DNA of 64,000 nt, taken from NCBI GenBank assembly GCA_014529385.2, contig CM043942.1, positions 50,523,774 to 50,587,773 of the forward strand. The letters are read 5' to 3'. Source of the stretch: Adiantum capillus-veneris (taxonomy: Eukaryota > Streptophyta > Polypodiopsida > Polypodiales > Pteridaceae). Of this stretch, positions 1-10,928 are shown in pieces. The translations under genes and the position numbers were made by a program. The notes under the pieces were generated by a model, which was given only the letters and a program-made list of their open reading frames with translations, searched no databases and was not told the origin of the DNA. How positions within the stretch are numbered: position 1 is the stretch's first letter; every line of letters begins with the position of its first letter.

Positions 1-1181
1 TGCTCTCTGTGTGGTCTTGGAGACATATCTCCCTGTTCTTGAAAATCTTCTTGCTGAGCAGCCACCACTGCTTCCTTTTCTCTTTTTTGTTCTTCAAGAT
101 CCTCTTGCAATTTTAAGGCTTCAGCTTTGGCGTACATTCACTCTAATAGTTCAGTGGGGTCCTCTGGGGTGGGCTTCAAAGGGTTCTTGGTCCTTGGACC
201 CTTAATCTTGCTCGGTACCCATTTCGTGGGATATTCACCCGCTGCCTGACGACTTCTTTCGTATGCATGTTCTTCTCTCTCAAACCTCACCTTCTTCTGT
301 TGTGGCTCCTCCTGGTGGGCAGCCACTATTGCTCTCTTTTTCATCCTTTCTCTTCGAGACTTTCTCTCCTCATTGTCAGAGCTCTCACTACTATGAGCTT
401 TAGAGGATTCCTCGTCAGATTTTTGCTTTCTTTTTTCTAACCTGGTTGTTCTTTGAGAAGGTGGAGCAGTGAGGATCCAAGTGTTTTGGTCTGGGACTGG
501 CGATAGGTTCTCAGTCATACCAATAGCATGGTATGCTATGCGTGTTAAAACTTCAAGTGTACCTAAATATGTGATCTTTCCTTCTTTTTTAGTGATTTTG
601 AGTGTGGTCAACACGTACTGTGCATGATCGATAGGTTGCTTGGCCGTCGACTTCAATACCTGCGGGAAGGTAATCGCCACTACATGGTTAGGTTTAATGT
701 ACCTCGGCGGTTTCTTTGCCAAGAAATGGAAGTGTTGATGGTATAAACGCGCCGGGTATTCCACCTGTCTCTCGATAAGTTCAACAAATGTAGCAGCCAC
801 AGTGTCTTTACTGAAAGTGCCAGCTGTTTTTCTGTCTCTTGCCCGCATCGTCATTCCTTTAGTGGGCAGCTTCAAGGCTTCTGCCACTATCTCTTTAGTG
901 ATTGACACTTCCACTTTCTGGCCATGTTGGTCAGTGATTTGAGCAGTGCCATCCTCTTTAATGGTTGACAATAATTCATATGCTTTCTAGAAGTCTATTC
1001 CACATGGTTCTTGGTCGTAAAACTCTTTTAGACCCAACCTTCTATTGGCTTCTTGAGTGTCTAGCTTACCTGCAACATCATATATGTCCTTCGGTAGCAT
1101 TTGTAGCTCCACTTGATGTCCTTCTTCACTCTTAAATCTGCCGATGAATACTGTTGTGTTGCCGTCTTCAAGCTATTCCTT
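1..1181 (-). pseudogene. ORFX copy 1, retroelement Gag-position protein, broken
   Basis: Read on the minus strand. The main open block is 138-971. It continues upstream to 1181 after one stop codon near 990, and downstream to the window edge after a TGA at 138-140. The middle holds a conserved segment, EDGTAQITDQHGQKVEVSIT followed by KEIVAEALKLP, then LYHQHFHFLAKKPPRY and EVLTRIAYHAIGM. After it comes a charged, Glu/Lys/Arg-rich tail that looks coiled-coil. The same segments occur at 24.2-25.3 kb (minus) and 60.2-60.9 kb (plus), so this is a repeated family. The pattern resembles the 'putative plant transposon protein' domain known from Athila-like ORFs (inference from motif shape only). Element 1 is inserted at 1181, and about 30 bases of the gene resume at 15957. 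Function is not known; a Gag-like structural role is likely from the 60 kb copy, which lies upstream of a protease. Confidence 0.6.
1177..1181. repeat. Target-site duplication TCCTT, left of element 1
   Basis: TCCTT directly precedes the LTR start TGTGCGCTCC and recurs at 15952-15956 directly after the LTR end GGGTTAACA. Five base pairs is the usual duplication length for LTR retrotransposon integrases. Confidence 0.9.
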
Positions 1182-1235
1182 TGTGCGCTCCATGCCGCAC
1201 TGTCGAAGCAAGGACCTTGCCTAACACTGTGTGCG
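1182..1235 (-). repeat. LTR of element 1, outer fragment
   Basis: This begins TGTGCGCTCCATGCCGCACT and matches the first 50 or so bases of the LTRs at 15345, 29230 and 37481. It stops at GTGTGCG, where the inverted repeat of the DNA element begins; the LTR resumes at 7475. Confidence 0.9.
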
Positions 1236-1270
1236 CATTAGGAAAAATATGAACCCTCTAGGGGCCCTTT
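1236..1270 (+). repeat. Left terminal inverted repeat
   Basis: CATTAGGAAAAATATGAACC followed by CTCTAGGGGCCC. It pairs with 7440-7474 in inverted orientation with scattered mismatches. Confidence 0.85.
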
Positions 1271-4094
1271 GGGATTAAGGTTAATTAGAGGCCAGCCAAT
1301 AGGAAGAGGGTGGTGGACACACTCTATACCCTCAAAAAAGTAGGGGGACAAGGTAGCCTTACACCTCTTAATGGCCTCTTACCTAGTGAGAAGGTAAGGG
1401 AGGTGGCTAGGGGAAAGGGGGGGGGGGGGGGGGACCACTTTGACCTTTTTTCCCCCACTTTTTGGCCCGGATTTAAAAATACACTAAAAATTTCAAAAAA
1501 TTTCAAATTTCAAGTTTTCCCTCCTTAAAAGGTCCCCTAACTTACTTCATGGTCAAAAAAGTATTTTTGACCTCCAAAAGTCAAAAACGTGCACTAAAAA
1601 ATTCCAAAAAATTAATTTTTTTCAAAAAATTTCAAAACATCATTTTCCACCCTCCAAAGTCTTTCCAAACCTATTCTATAGCTAAAAGTGATTTTCTCTC
1701 TCTACAAACCCTTTTCCAAGCTCTCCATGGCTGCAACAACCACATGCACCCCCTATAGTCCAACATTATCTCTCTACTAGCTTTCTCCCATCTCCATTGT
1801 AGCACCAAGCAAGCTTCTTCCCTATCTCTTCCCCTTGCCCACCACATAGTTCCACACCAAGCTAGCTCCTCTCCCTTCTCTCACCTCCATTACAGCATGA
1901 AACAAGATTCTCCTCCTTCTACTTTCATTCACTCGCACTACATGAAAACCTATACTCCCGAAGGTGGAAAAAGCATCAACTCACATGACTTGCATACCAC
2001 AAGAATAGGAGGTGTGAATAGTGCATGGGCATTGCAAGGATTCATCTCCAACATAAAGATAGAATGGTGAGAAAACTACCCTTGTAGCTTACATTCAGAG
2101 CATAAGATCATCTCCATCTTTAAGTTTATCATGCTGGAGGGAATTAACCTCTTTATGGCTTTCAATGTTTAGGCTTCACACCTCATAACATTGGGTGGTG
2201 CTATTTTGTTGATGGCTTTGGTGTGCCATCTATAGTTTTGTAGCATGTGATTGAGTCTCACAATGTAAGTAAGTTGTGTTATCTATGGAGAGTCATCAAA
2301 GATTTTTCTTATAATTTATTCTTTGTATAGTTGTCATTAGATTATTAGAATGATATCATTTTGTACTTTATAACTTTGTGCTCACATAATCTGTTGTTTA
2401 CTTACAGAGTCAAATTGTTTTGAGAGGACATGAGCAAGCAACCATGTGCAGAGATGGAAATCACCCTATTTTTGTTCCGTGAGGAACCTCTCACTATCGT
2501 GTTAAAAGATTTTGATAAGAATAGTAGGATTTTTGTAGAATCTTGAACCAATAGGTACTCTCTAGGAGCTCTTAGAAAAGCCATCCCTATAGTACTACTA
2601 TCTTCCCTAGTGTCATAGACACACAAATACTCGTGTATATGAATCTCTAGATGAGAAAGACAAATACTTGTAAGAGAAGCCTAACAGCAACAACATTGTC
2701 TCCATTTGTAATTATTTTTATGAGGCTGGATTCCTCTATAAATGCAATATAAATATTTCTTTTTGTTAAATGGTGTCGCACTGAGTGAGAGTATTTTATT
2801 TAGATTATTGGAGTTTCATACAGATTTGAGAAATATTGTTGATTTTTTTGGATATTCTGATTTGTCTGTAAGATGTTTGAAGTTTCAAGTCTTAATCATT
2901 CCACCATGAAGAAATTCATGCAATATTTTGATTTCAGTTTAATCACTAATGGTTATTCTTATTAAGTGGATCATAACCTTTGTCAAGATGTCCTCATTTG
3001 GGGATGTTGAATATATATCAATAGAAACATTTCAAAAGTTGAGAAAGCTAAATTCTTGCTTTCCAAAATGTTATTGTTTCCATACTATTCCTATGCCAAG
3101 CTTGACTTAGAGAAATGACAACTTGAGATGGAGGTGTAGATATATAGGGGTGAATTATTATTGATTCTTGTTTCATCATATATATTATAAAGCCTTTGAG
3201 TTTCCACCTTTTTGAGTAGTGTTGAAAAGTTTTTGGTATCAAACCTTCTTAAATAGCCCTATTCATTCGCTATTGGTAGCTATTTATTTGGTATTGTTAA
3301 AGATCATACCAATAGCTATCACCTTATGAACTTAATTGTTGAATTGCGGATTTGATTTTTACTATGTAGCTCATTTGGATAGAGAGAAAGTGTAAACATA
3401 AATTATAGATACATGCATTGTTAACATAGAAGATATATCACTCGAACCTATATAACTGCTAATCAAGAAACCTTTGGTCGGATACTATAACAATAGGGGT
3501 CACATGTGGTTTTAAATACCAAAGAAATGGCTTAACCAAAACATTTCCAAGAACACGAGGTGAACACAAGGAAGTAAAAATTGGCTCCTTGTTTGGTTGA
3601 TTTCTAGTGCTAAATGTTCTGAGTGCACAAAATTTGTGAGGCCTTTGACCTTACGAGTTCACTAAAGTATATGTAACATAGCACATGTGTTCAACAGAAG
3701 GGAATTTATATTCTTGTAAAGTTACAGAAACATGTGTAGGTAAGGCCTATAAGGGCTACTTTCAATCCATTGTGGTGAACGGACATGATATAGGAAAATT
3801 TGACATAGTGAATACTCCGGACATCAAACACTACAACTCTATCTCATGGCCATACATTAAAACAAAGCCCCTATTTGTCATTTTGAAGCCCCAGAGACCC
3901 TCAACAAGAGGGACCACAACGACGCGTAGAATGCCCATCCAGGCACAAATAGGGACCAAGATATTTCCAAGAACAGGGGATGGACACAAGGAAGTAAAAA
4001 ATGGTTGATAAGCATGATACAAGGTTTAGGTATCTGCCATTTGGGGGGGGGAGGGGTTGCTATGAACACATTAAACTGCCCAGTTCTATCTCAT
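1271..4094. other. AT-rich interior of the DNA element, no gene
   Basis: I see no coding similarity on either strand. A run of about 16 G lies near 1418-1433, followed by T/A-rich sequence related to the other end of the element. A phrase around 3545-3580 (CATTTCCAAGAACACGAGGT, then ACACAAGGAAGTAAAAA) recurs at about 3962-4000 as a decayed direct repeat. A first, very degenerate arm of the hairpin unit can be made out near 3840-3950. Confidence 0.6.
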
Positions 4095-5087
4095 GGCCAT
4101 GCATTAGAAAAAGCTTGTACTTGTCATTTTAGGGGCCCAGGGACCCTCAACAAGAGGGGCCACAAGGGCGCGCAAACTGGCCATCCAAAATTTTTGGATG
4201 GCCAGTTTGCGCGCCCTTGTGGCCCCTCTTGTTGAGGGTCCCTGGGCCCTAAAATGACAAGTACAAGCTTTTTTTAATGCATGGCATGATACAATGTTTA
4301 GCTATTTGCCATTGTGGGGGGGGGGGAGTTTGCTATGAATACATCAATTTTCCCAACTCTATCTCATGGCTATGCATCAAAATTTTTGGATGGCTGATTT
4401 GCGCGCCCTTGTGGCCAAATTTTGGATGGCTGATTTGTGCGCCCTTGTGGCTCCTCATGTTGAGGGTCCCTGGGGCCCTAAAATGATAAGTACAAGATTT
4501 ATTTTTATGCATGGCATGATACAATGTTTAGCTATTTGCCATTGTGGGGGGGGGGGGGGGGGGAAGTTTGCTATGAATACATCAATTTGCCCAATTCTAT
4601 CTCATGGCTATGCATCAAAAAAAGCCTGTACTTGTCATTTTAGGGCCCCAGGGACCCTCAACATGAGGGGCCACAAGGGCGCGCAAATCAGCCATTCAAA
4701 ATTTTTGGATGGCTGATTTGCGCGCCCTTGTGGCCCCTCATGTTGAGGGTCCCTGGGGCCCTAAAATGACAAGTACAAGATTTATTTTTATGCATGGCAT
4801 GATACAATGTTTAGCTATTTTCCATTGTGTGGGGGGGGGGGGGGGGGGGGGGGGGAATTGCTATGAATACATCAATTTGCCCAATTCTATCTCATGGCTA
4901 TGCATCAAAAAAGCCTGTACTTGTCATTTTAGGGCCCCAGGGACCCTCAACATGAGGGGCCACAAGGGCGCGCAAATCAGCCATCCAAAAAATTTGGATG
5001 GCTGATTTGCGCGCCCTTGTGGCCCCTCATGTTGAGGGTCCCTGGGGCCCTAAAATGACAAGTACAGGATTTATTTTATGCATGGTC
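4095..5087. repeat. Array of long palindromes with poly-G spacers
   Basis: Three near-perfect inverted repeats of about 170-190 bp are centred near 4191, 4700 and 4992; a half unit lies at about 4380-4500. Arms contain CTTGTCATTTTAGGGGCCCA, GGGACCCTCAACAAGAGGGG, CCACAAGGGCGCGCAA and GGCCATCC; the loops are only a few bases (AAAATTTTT). Between palindromes is a spacer with TGGCATGATACAATGTTTAG, a poly-G run and TGCTATGAATACATCAATTT. The G run lengthens along the array: about 8 at 4043, 10 at 4316, 17 at 4547 and more than 20 at 4830. Units are about 290 bp apart where complete. Transcripts would fold into strong hairpins. Confidence 0.9.
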
Positions 5088-6800
5088 ATAATTCAAGTGG
5101 TAAGTTTTTTTTTTTTTTTTAATTTAAGTGTTGGACTTTTAGGCTGTTTTCAAGAGCTTCTAGTGTTCAATTGGCTCTGAATCTGTCTGGGCTTGTCTCA
5201 CATAAATTTGTTCATCTCGTCGCGCTCTTCGACTATCGTGTGATGCAAAAAAATCATATCCTACTCGGATTTTCCAAAAATCAACGTGCAAGTTGGCAAT
5301 TTCTTACAAAATGATGTAAAACAGACATTTCTTACTTTTTCCTTAATCTACGGGCTCGAACGGGCATTAAAACCATGGAATCTGAAAATACTCAGAGAAC
5401 CAATGTTTTTTATTGTGTTAAGGACTGCATTTCCTACATACAAAACTTTCTCAAAATCTCACCCTAACACCTTCAAAAGTGGCTTCCAAGGAGTGCCCTC
5501 GATCAAAAATTGAAACTGAAGGAAAACAATCAGAATGAACTCCTAGACTGTGTACAAACTTTAAAATACCAAAATTTCCTTTTAAAAAAAGTTATTGCTA
5601 AAAATTTGAAAATAGACCACCCTTAGACTTCCCACAATGATAGAAATCAAAAGGTTCAAGGAGAGGTCTGGTGTCACAAGTGCATGGTAGGAATCTAATC
5701 GAGGCTTATTCCGTCAAGGTCTCTTATACTTTATTATGTCTTCTCATGTATAATTACCAAACAAAAACAAACTTACACTTTAAATGACTACAAATTTTAT
5801 TTAACTTATCAAACAATCTAAAATATGGTAGACCTAGAGTGCTCTTACACATCAACAAACAAAAAAGTCCAAATTTCTTCTCATTAACTTTGATAAACAT
5901 ACATCTGTGAACACTTTACAAGGAGTAGTGTGGTCATAGTTCTTACATCCATTCCATGACATGGTATGCTCCTGGGGTGACCTATCACATAAAAATATCT
6001 TTGGTAGGAGTGCCCTCATGTTAGGAAAGAGTGTGTTGCTGCTAATGAAAAGTTTTTGCATTGTCCTACTAGGGATCTCTTCATGTCAGCATAATGATTT
6101 TTGGTGTAGTGGGAGCCACATTGCCGCTGAGGAGAGCTTTGTGCCACCGTAAAAGCTTCATGTTATGCCAGTTCCTTGAGCCGTTCTTGCAAACAACGCC
6201 ACTCAACTAGCATAGCAAGAGGTCACCTTGTAACAAAAACATGTATGAATTCAACATTTGCAAGCTATATAATGAAAACAATTGTTAAGTATATGTTGTA
6301 CAAATTTGCAAGTATTTCTATCTAGCTGGGAATAAACAATATAAAAATATACATTAGGATGAGACTACCACCCCTAATAAGCATGGATTTGAAGCACCTA
6401 CCTGCAAGATGTAACAAAGAAGACTGTTTTAGAGGAAAAGTGGTGACACTTGGCCTCTCTAACCTGCAGCCTTTCACTATTTGTGCATAAAAGCAACCTT
6501 TGTGCCAAGCACTACAAAGCAAGTAGAGGCAACATCTTAGACTTCAAAGTTTATGATAAGAAGAACACAATCAAAAGTAATAAGTATATTGTTACCTTGC
6601 ATAAAGGGGTGTTTTATTCAAATATGTGATGGTATTGGCAAGATATTGAAGAATCGTCAACATTCATCTCACCAATGCTACGAAGTTCCTGGGATGACCT
6701 CTGCTCACCCTCACGTGCGGCCTTCGATGCAAAAGTTGCGAACAAACAAATATGTATGCATACGATTTGTGATGTCCTTGAGCACCATGGTAGTTGTTGC
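5088..6800. other. Interior of the DNA element, no recognisable gene
   Basis: Several short open stretches occur on both strands (for example 5286-5513), but none matches a family I know and none shows conserved motifs. A T run lies near 5106-5120. I see no transposase signature and no tRNA. Confidence 0.5.
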
Positions 6801-7080
6801 ATGAGGAAGCAAAGGATGAAAAGAGAGAGGGGGGAGGGAGAGAGAGGAACATGGGAGAAGACAAGGGGGTAGTGGGGGAGAGAGAGAGAGAGAGAGAGGT
6901 GGAGAAGGAGGAGAGAAGGGGGCAGGGAGGGAGAGGGAGGAACATGGGAGGAGAGAAGGGGACAGTGGGAGAGAGGGAGAGAGGGGAGGAGGAGGAGAGA
7001 AGGGCAGGGAGGGAGGGAGAGGAGAGGGAGAAAGGAGGGAGGAGGAAGAGAGAAGAAAGGTTTTTTTTTTGGGGGGAGTT
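6801..7080 (+). repeat. Purine (GA) tract
   Basis: About 280 bases are almost pure A/G on the plus strand, mostly GAGAGG, GGGAGA and GGAGGA, ending in T and G runs at 7060-7080. Apparent ORFs across it are low-complexity Glu/Arg/Gly repeats and are not genes. Such tracts can form triplex DNA and are prone to length change. Confidence 0.85.
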
Positions 7081-7439
7081 TTTTTTTTTGAAAAATTGGA
7101 CTTTTAGTGCTTGTAAGTTTAAAAAAATGTCAAAAAATACTTTTTTGATATGGATATATGTTGGGGGGGAGTTTTAAGTCAAAAATAAGTAAAAATAACT
7201 TTTTTTTTAAAAAGTCAAATTTTGGCTCTTAGTGATCCACGTTTTTTATGATGTGGCCACACCTCTTTACTCCCTTCACTTTCAAAAAGCTAGAGAGAGA
7301 AGGTGACCTCTTAGGTCCACATCCTACATGTGTCTAAAAAAAAGGCTAGAAAAGCCTACTCAAAACTAGCTTCTTGAATGCCCTTGTCCCCTTAACCCTA
7401 CACACCATTAGCCTTAATCCCTAAAAATTAGGATTCCTT

Positions 7440-7474
7440 ACAAGGCCCATGCAAGGTTCATATTTCTCCTAATG
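7440..7474 (-). repeat. Right terminal inverted repeat
   Basis: Ends ATATTTCTCCTAATG directly before LTR sequence resumes with GAGCCATAGAC. In reverse complement it matches the left end. Confidence 0.85.
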
Positions 7475-7680
7475 GAGCCATAGACAGCTCCAAGCACACA
7501 ACTAGCTTAACTAGTAAGCTCAAAAGAGGGCAATGGTGTGTCACTCACCGCTCTATGCTCCTGCCGTGGAGGATTCCTCGCCGCGAAGAAGAAGGAGACA
7601 CCGCTATGTCGCGCTCAACCGCTTCACCGCCGTCATGCCGCCGCAATGCTCGATCGCACTCTTTCTCTCTCATACACACA

Positions 7681-7719
<39 letters not shown>

Positions 7720-8008
7720 GGAGGTGAAGAAGAAGAAGATGGAGATGGAGATGGAGCAAGAGCACTCTTCTATTGCACAAATGAGAGAATGAGTGAATTT
7801 TAGGTTTAGTTGGCTTTTATATGAGCTCACCCCATTCACACTTGGGCGCCCATGCTTAGCCAACTAATCCCTTGAATGTCCCAGTTAGAGTGCGCCTCTC
7901 ATCGGCGATCACTCTTACCCTTTTCCTATTGGTCCGACAAGCCCGGTACCTGACTCTACCAAATACATAATACACGTCCGTCGTAGGTGATGGGGTGTCC
8001 GTGAGCCG
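7475..8008 (-). repeat. 3' LTR of element 1, inner fragment
   Basis: This matches 15408-15938 closely. It carries the same minus-strand TATA box (CTTTTATA on the plus strand at 7814-7821) and a CT/CA microsatellite. The final bases GTGAGGGTTAACA are missing: the LTR stops at GTGAGCCG and runs into reverse-transcriptase coding sequence. An open frame runs through this junction, giving a meaningless RT/LTR fusion tail. Confidence 0.9.
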
Positions 8009-9130
8009 CCATGCACATGAAAAGCTACATTCCAATCAGGTGTTCGCAGGATTGGAGCACTTGTTAGGGCCTTCTTTGATAACTCATAAGATTGATGACA
8101 TTCTTCCGTCCAGTGAAACTCGATAAGAAGCTTGTACAATGGACGCGCTATCTCGGCAAAGTTTAAAATTAACCTTCGATAATAACCAACATGGCCCATA
8201 AATCTTTGAACTCCTTTATAGTTTGTAGGTGGTGGCAAATCGGCAATGGCTTTAACCTTACTCTCATCTGTGGATATCCCGTTCTTGGACACTATATGCC
8301 CTAGAATGACTCCATGCTTAACCCAAAATCGGCATTTGAAAGGGTTCAATGAGATGCGATAAAATCTGCACCTTTCAAATATTTTTCGTAGATATAACAA
8401 ATGCTTCTCCCAAGAAGAATAAACACAAAGGTCGTTTAGGCAAGCTTCACAAAACTCCCTTAGAAATTCTTTAAACGCAGTGTTTATTAATCGTTGGAAT
8501 GTAGCAGGGGCATTCGTTAAGCCAAAAGCCATAACACAAAATGCAAACACTCCAAACTCTGTGATAAAAGCAGTTTTAGCTTGGTCCTCTAATGCAATTG
8601 TGATTTGATTGTAACCAGAGTACCCATCTAGAAAGCTATAAGCTTCCTTGCCCGCAACTCTTTCAAGCACATGTTCGGAATATGGCAAGGGATAATGATC
8701 TCTCCTAGTGGCTGCATTAACTTTATTGAGGTCCACGCACACTCTTAGTTTCCCATTCTTTTTGGGCACAATGACTATTGGAGAAACCCATTCTGAGTGC
8801 TCAATAGGTATATGAATCCACATTGGATAAGGTTTTCAATCTCCTCTTGTACAATTTTGGCGTACTTAGGATTCATTGGATAGGGTCGTTGCTGGACGGG
8901 TTTAGCAGTGTTGATCATGGGAATTGTATGTTGCACCACAGAAGGTGGAACGCCCTTCATGTCATGATATGTCCAAGCAAAGATATCCTTGTATTCCTTG
9001 AGGAGCTCCTTAAGTACAGCCTCTTCAGTTTCGGTAAGGTCTTAATCAATAAAGACTGGTTTAGACTCCTCACCTGGTTCTGCTAATTCTATCTCTTTAA
9101 CTACCGGTGGACCATCATAGACTCCACTGC
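8009..9130 (-). pseudogene. Element 1 reverse transcriptase, truncated
   Basis: Minus strand. The N-terminal part reads EYKDIFAWTYHDMKGVPP, then HTIPM and RPYPMNPKYAKIVQEEIENL (8775-8960). After a frameshift near 8815 it continues as WVSPIVIVPKKNGKLRVCVD, LPYSEHVLERVAGKEAYSFL, DGYSGYNQI and AFGLTNAPATFQRL. This is a Ty3-type RT. The catalytic motif, usually Y-x-D-D, reads CLNDL here, so one of the two metal-binding aspartates is Asn. The connection region (GHVGYYRRLILNFAEIARPL, SAPILRTPDWNVAFHVH) ends exactly where RNase H should give VDAS. There is also a stop near 9042. The enzyme cannot be active. The family matches the RT at 52.4 kb. Confidence 0.9.
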
Positions 9131-10160
9131 TTCCATTGGTAGGTATTCGTTGGGCTTTGGCATACACAACCTTTCGCTCCCCCGTGGTATAAGATTTAAA
9201 ATGTTCAGGAGCCGTATGTAAGTCAGCAGTCTCTTGTCCTCACGGAGACCTTTCTTTTAGTTCTGCCTCCTTTTGTTGTTGTGCTAACTCTCGGTTTTGA
9301 CGTCTTCTTATAGTTCGACTCAATTTCGGCTTTGTAACCTCCAATTGAGCGAGGTCAATGGGTCGCGGGCTGCACCACATGACACTCTGGAGATGTTTAC
9401 CCCAATTGTCTACTAGCTTTCAATGAGCATCACATGCCCCTAGATAGCTAAGCCATACTGCAGTAGATCTTTCCTTGTTTATCCTAGCTCTCACATTTGC
9501 TGGATATCGTCGTCTCTTATATGACCTTTGTTTCTTGTTAAGGTTTTGATTTTGGTAAATGTTTGAACTCGACTCTCTTGATAGGTCGCACTAGGCCTTG
9601 AGTGTTCAGTTTCTATACTTGGCTCACTCGATGTTTCCTCAGGTTCTGAATCCATTTCTCCCTGAGATTCCGTTTCTAATGTGTATTGGCCTGAAGCCTT
9701 TGAGGAATCATCGGTTTCACTCTCAGGTAGGTGTGCCTCTTTCTTATCATCCGATGTTACATGCACTACACCTAACATGTTTACTGGTGCAATGTGTGGT
9801 ATCTCTTCCCCATTTGGTGTTACCCAGGTTGTTCCTCTAGCTCCCCATGTATCTATAGTTGCCGCTAGGTGCACCCAATCGACATTGTCTAACTCAGCCA
9901 TTCCGGGTAGGATATCCATATAAGGAGAGTTCTCCCCAATATCCGTGTCTTCGTTACACGTGTAACAATACTGTAACGGAGCTGAGTGAATTGTTGTGTC
10001 TGATCGATTATCAATGATGAATTTATTTCCTAGAGGATGCGTTCGACCACTTAAAAGATCAACTCGAATGACAGAGTCTTGGAACTGTAAGTAGACGTGG
10101 TTTTTGGACCAGTCATGCACCATTTTTGCTTCCCTCATGAATGGACGCCCTAAGATCATC
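9131..10160 (-). pseudogene. Element 1 linker between protease and RT
   Basis: The open block 9491-10192 follows the protease directly with MREAKMVHDWSKNHVYLQFQ, then DILPGMAELDNVDWVHLAAT and GTTWVTPNGEE, ending in an acidic Ser/Thr/Glu-rich stretch. The same linker is present in element 2 (31449-32386) and, diverged, in element 3 (51690-52244, KMVQNWGYDYLYLRHAE), so it is a normal family part. Between 9131 and 9490 are TVWLS-type remnants with stops. No enzyme is recognised; it may be a spacer or a substrate of the protease. Confidence 0.7.
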
Positions 10161-10928
10161 TCAAATGACATAGGATGCTTGGAAAAATCCATAACAATGA
10201 AAGTCTGTCTTACCTTGTGCCAAGACCTTGATTCTGAGATCCTTTAGCATTCCAATAGGCGTAACAATAGATCCATTAGCCATTTTTACCACTACGCTTG
10301 TGGCTTCAAGGTGAGGCCGCCCCATAGACTCCCAACAACTCTTTGTCACCATGCTGACTCCCGCACCACCGTCAAGGACCCCCTTTACAGTTAATCCTTT
10401 AGTAGTGATTGGTAGAGTAGCATTAGATTCATCACCTTCAAAGTATTGCCCCAACTTGTTAACAGGTACTTCAATTACAGATTCATGTCCCGCTAGGTTA
10501 GATGATGGTGCTAAATGTTCCTCATCATTCATTACCGAGTCAGGTTTGTTCATATGTGCAAACTGTGGTAATCCGGCCTGTAATTCTCCATTGAGGAAGG
10601 CTCGAAGAGCTGAGACTAGCTCGAGGTCTTTATATAGTTTGGACATGATGGTGGTTCTAACTTCTGAAGACATGAAATCCATCAATTTGGCAACATTTAA
10701 TGGCATCTTGTGGGACGTAGGACCCTGACAAGAGAATGGTGAAGATGGAATCTCCACTTCCTCAAGGGGGTCGGGCATTCCCTCACCAAACATTCTCTCT
10801 AGTAGGAAAGGTGTGTGTCCACTTTCAGATGTCCTACGCTCACTCTCTTCCCGAATGATACTGGGTATAGATAATGGCCTGTAGTTCTTGTGAGGTTGAA
10901 CTTGTGTGGGAAACACTGTGTCCGACAT
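10161..10928 (-). pseudogene. Element 1 retropepsin-like protease region
   Basis: 255 codons open on the minus strand. The N-terminal half is Gag C-terminal spacer (THKMPLNVAKLMDFMSSEVR). The protease begins around GQYFEGDESNATLPITTKGL and has the active-site loop VLDGGAGVSMVTKSCWESMG, followed by VVKMANGSIVTPIGMLKDLR and, at the end, MILGRPFMREAK in the next block. The Asp is followed by Gly-Gly rather than Thr/Ser-Gly, a variant common in plant Ty3 elements. It would release Gag and Pol parts from the polyprotein. A frameshift at about 10190 (FFQASYVI tail) separates it from the GRPFM strand. Element 2 has the intact equivalent. Confidence 0.85.

Larger units (their letters stand above)
1236..7474. 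mobile_element. 6.2 kb TIR DNA element, non-autonomous
   Basis: The two ends are inverted copies: CATTAGGAAAAATATGAACC on the left and, read in reverse complement, CATTAGGAGAAATATGAACC on the right. Weaker inverted similarity (T-rich stretches with TCAAAAAAGTATTTTTGAC and GCACTAAAA) goes on for a few hundred bases, so the TIRs are long. The element interrupts an LTR whose uninterrupted form is present at 15345, which proves it is an insertion. No transposase ORF is recognisable. The duplication is unclear: flanks are GTGTGCG and GAGCC, fitting either 0-1 bp or a mutated 3 bp. CATTA resembles the CACTA terminus with one change, so a CACTA-type relic is possible, but long-TIR Mutator-like elements are not excluded. 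The inside holds hairpins, poly-G runs and a purine tract. Confidence 0.8.

Noticed and set aside
6794-7177. ORF of 127 codons on the plus strand
   Set aside because: It is a translation of the GA purine tract (Glu/Arg/Gly only) and has no complex sequence.
1236-7474. Helitron
   Set aside because: The ends are true inverted repeats of each other and there is no CTRR hairpin end or TC start.
7533-7863. ORFs across the LTR microsatellite (also at 15456, 29114, 29354, 37311 and 37567)
   Set aside because: They recur because the LTR is repeated; they contain His/Thr or Leu/Ser runs from CA and CT repeats and no conserved domain.
10360-10400. Asp-Gly-Gly at the protease active site (elements 1 and 2, and LDG at 62.6 kb) as a new catalytic variant
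   Set aside because: Gly or Asn after the Asp is frequent in proteases of plant Ty3-type elements, so it is not unusual in itself.
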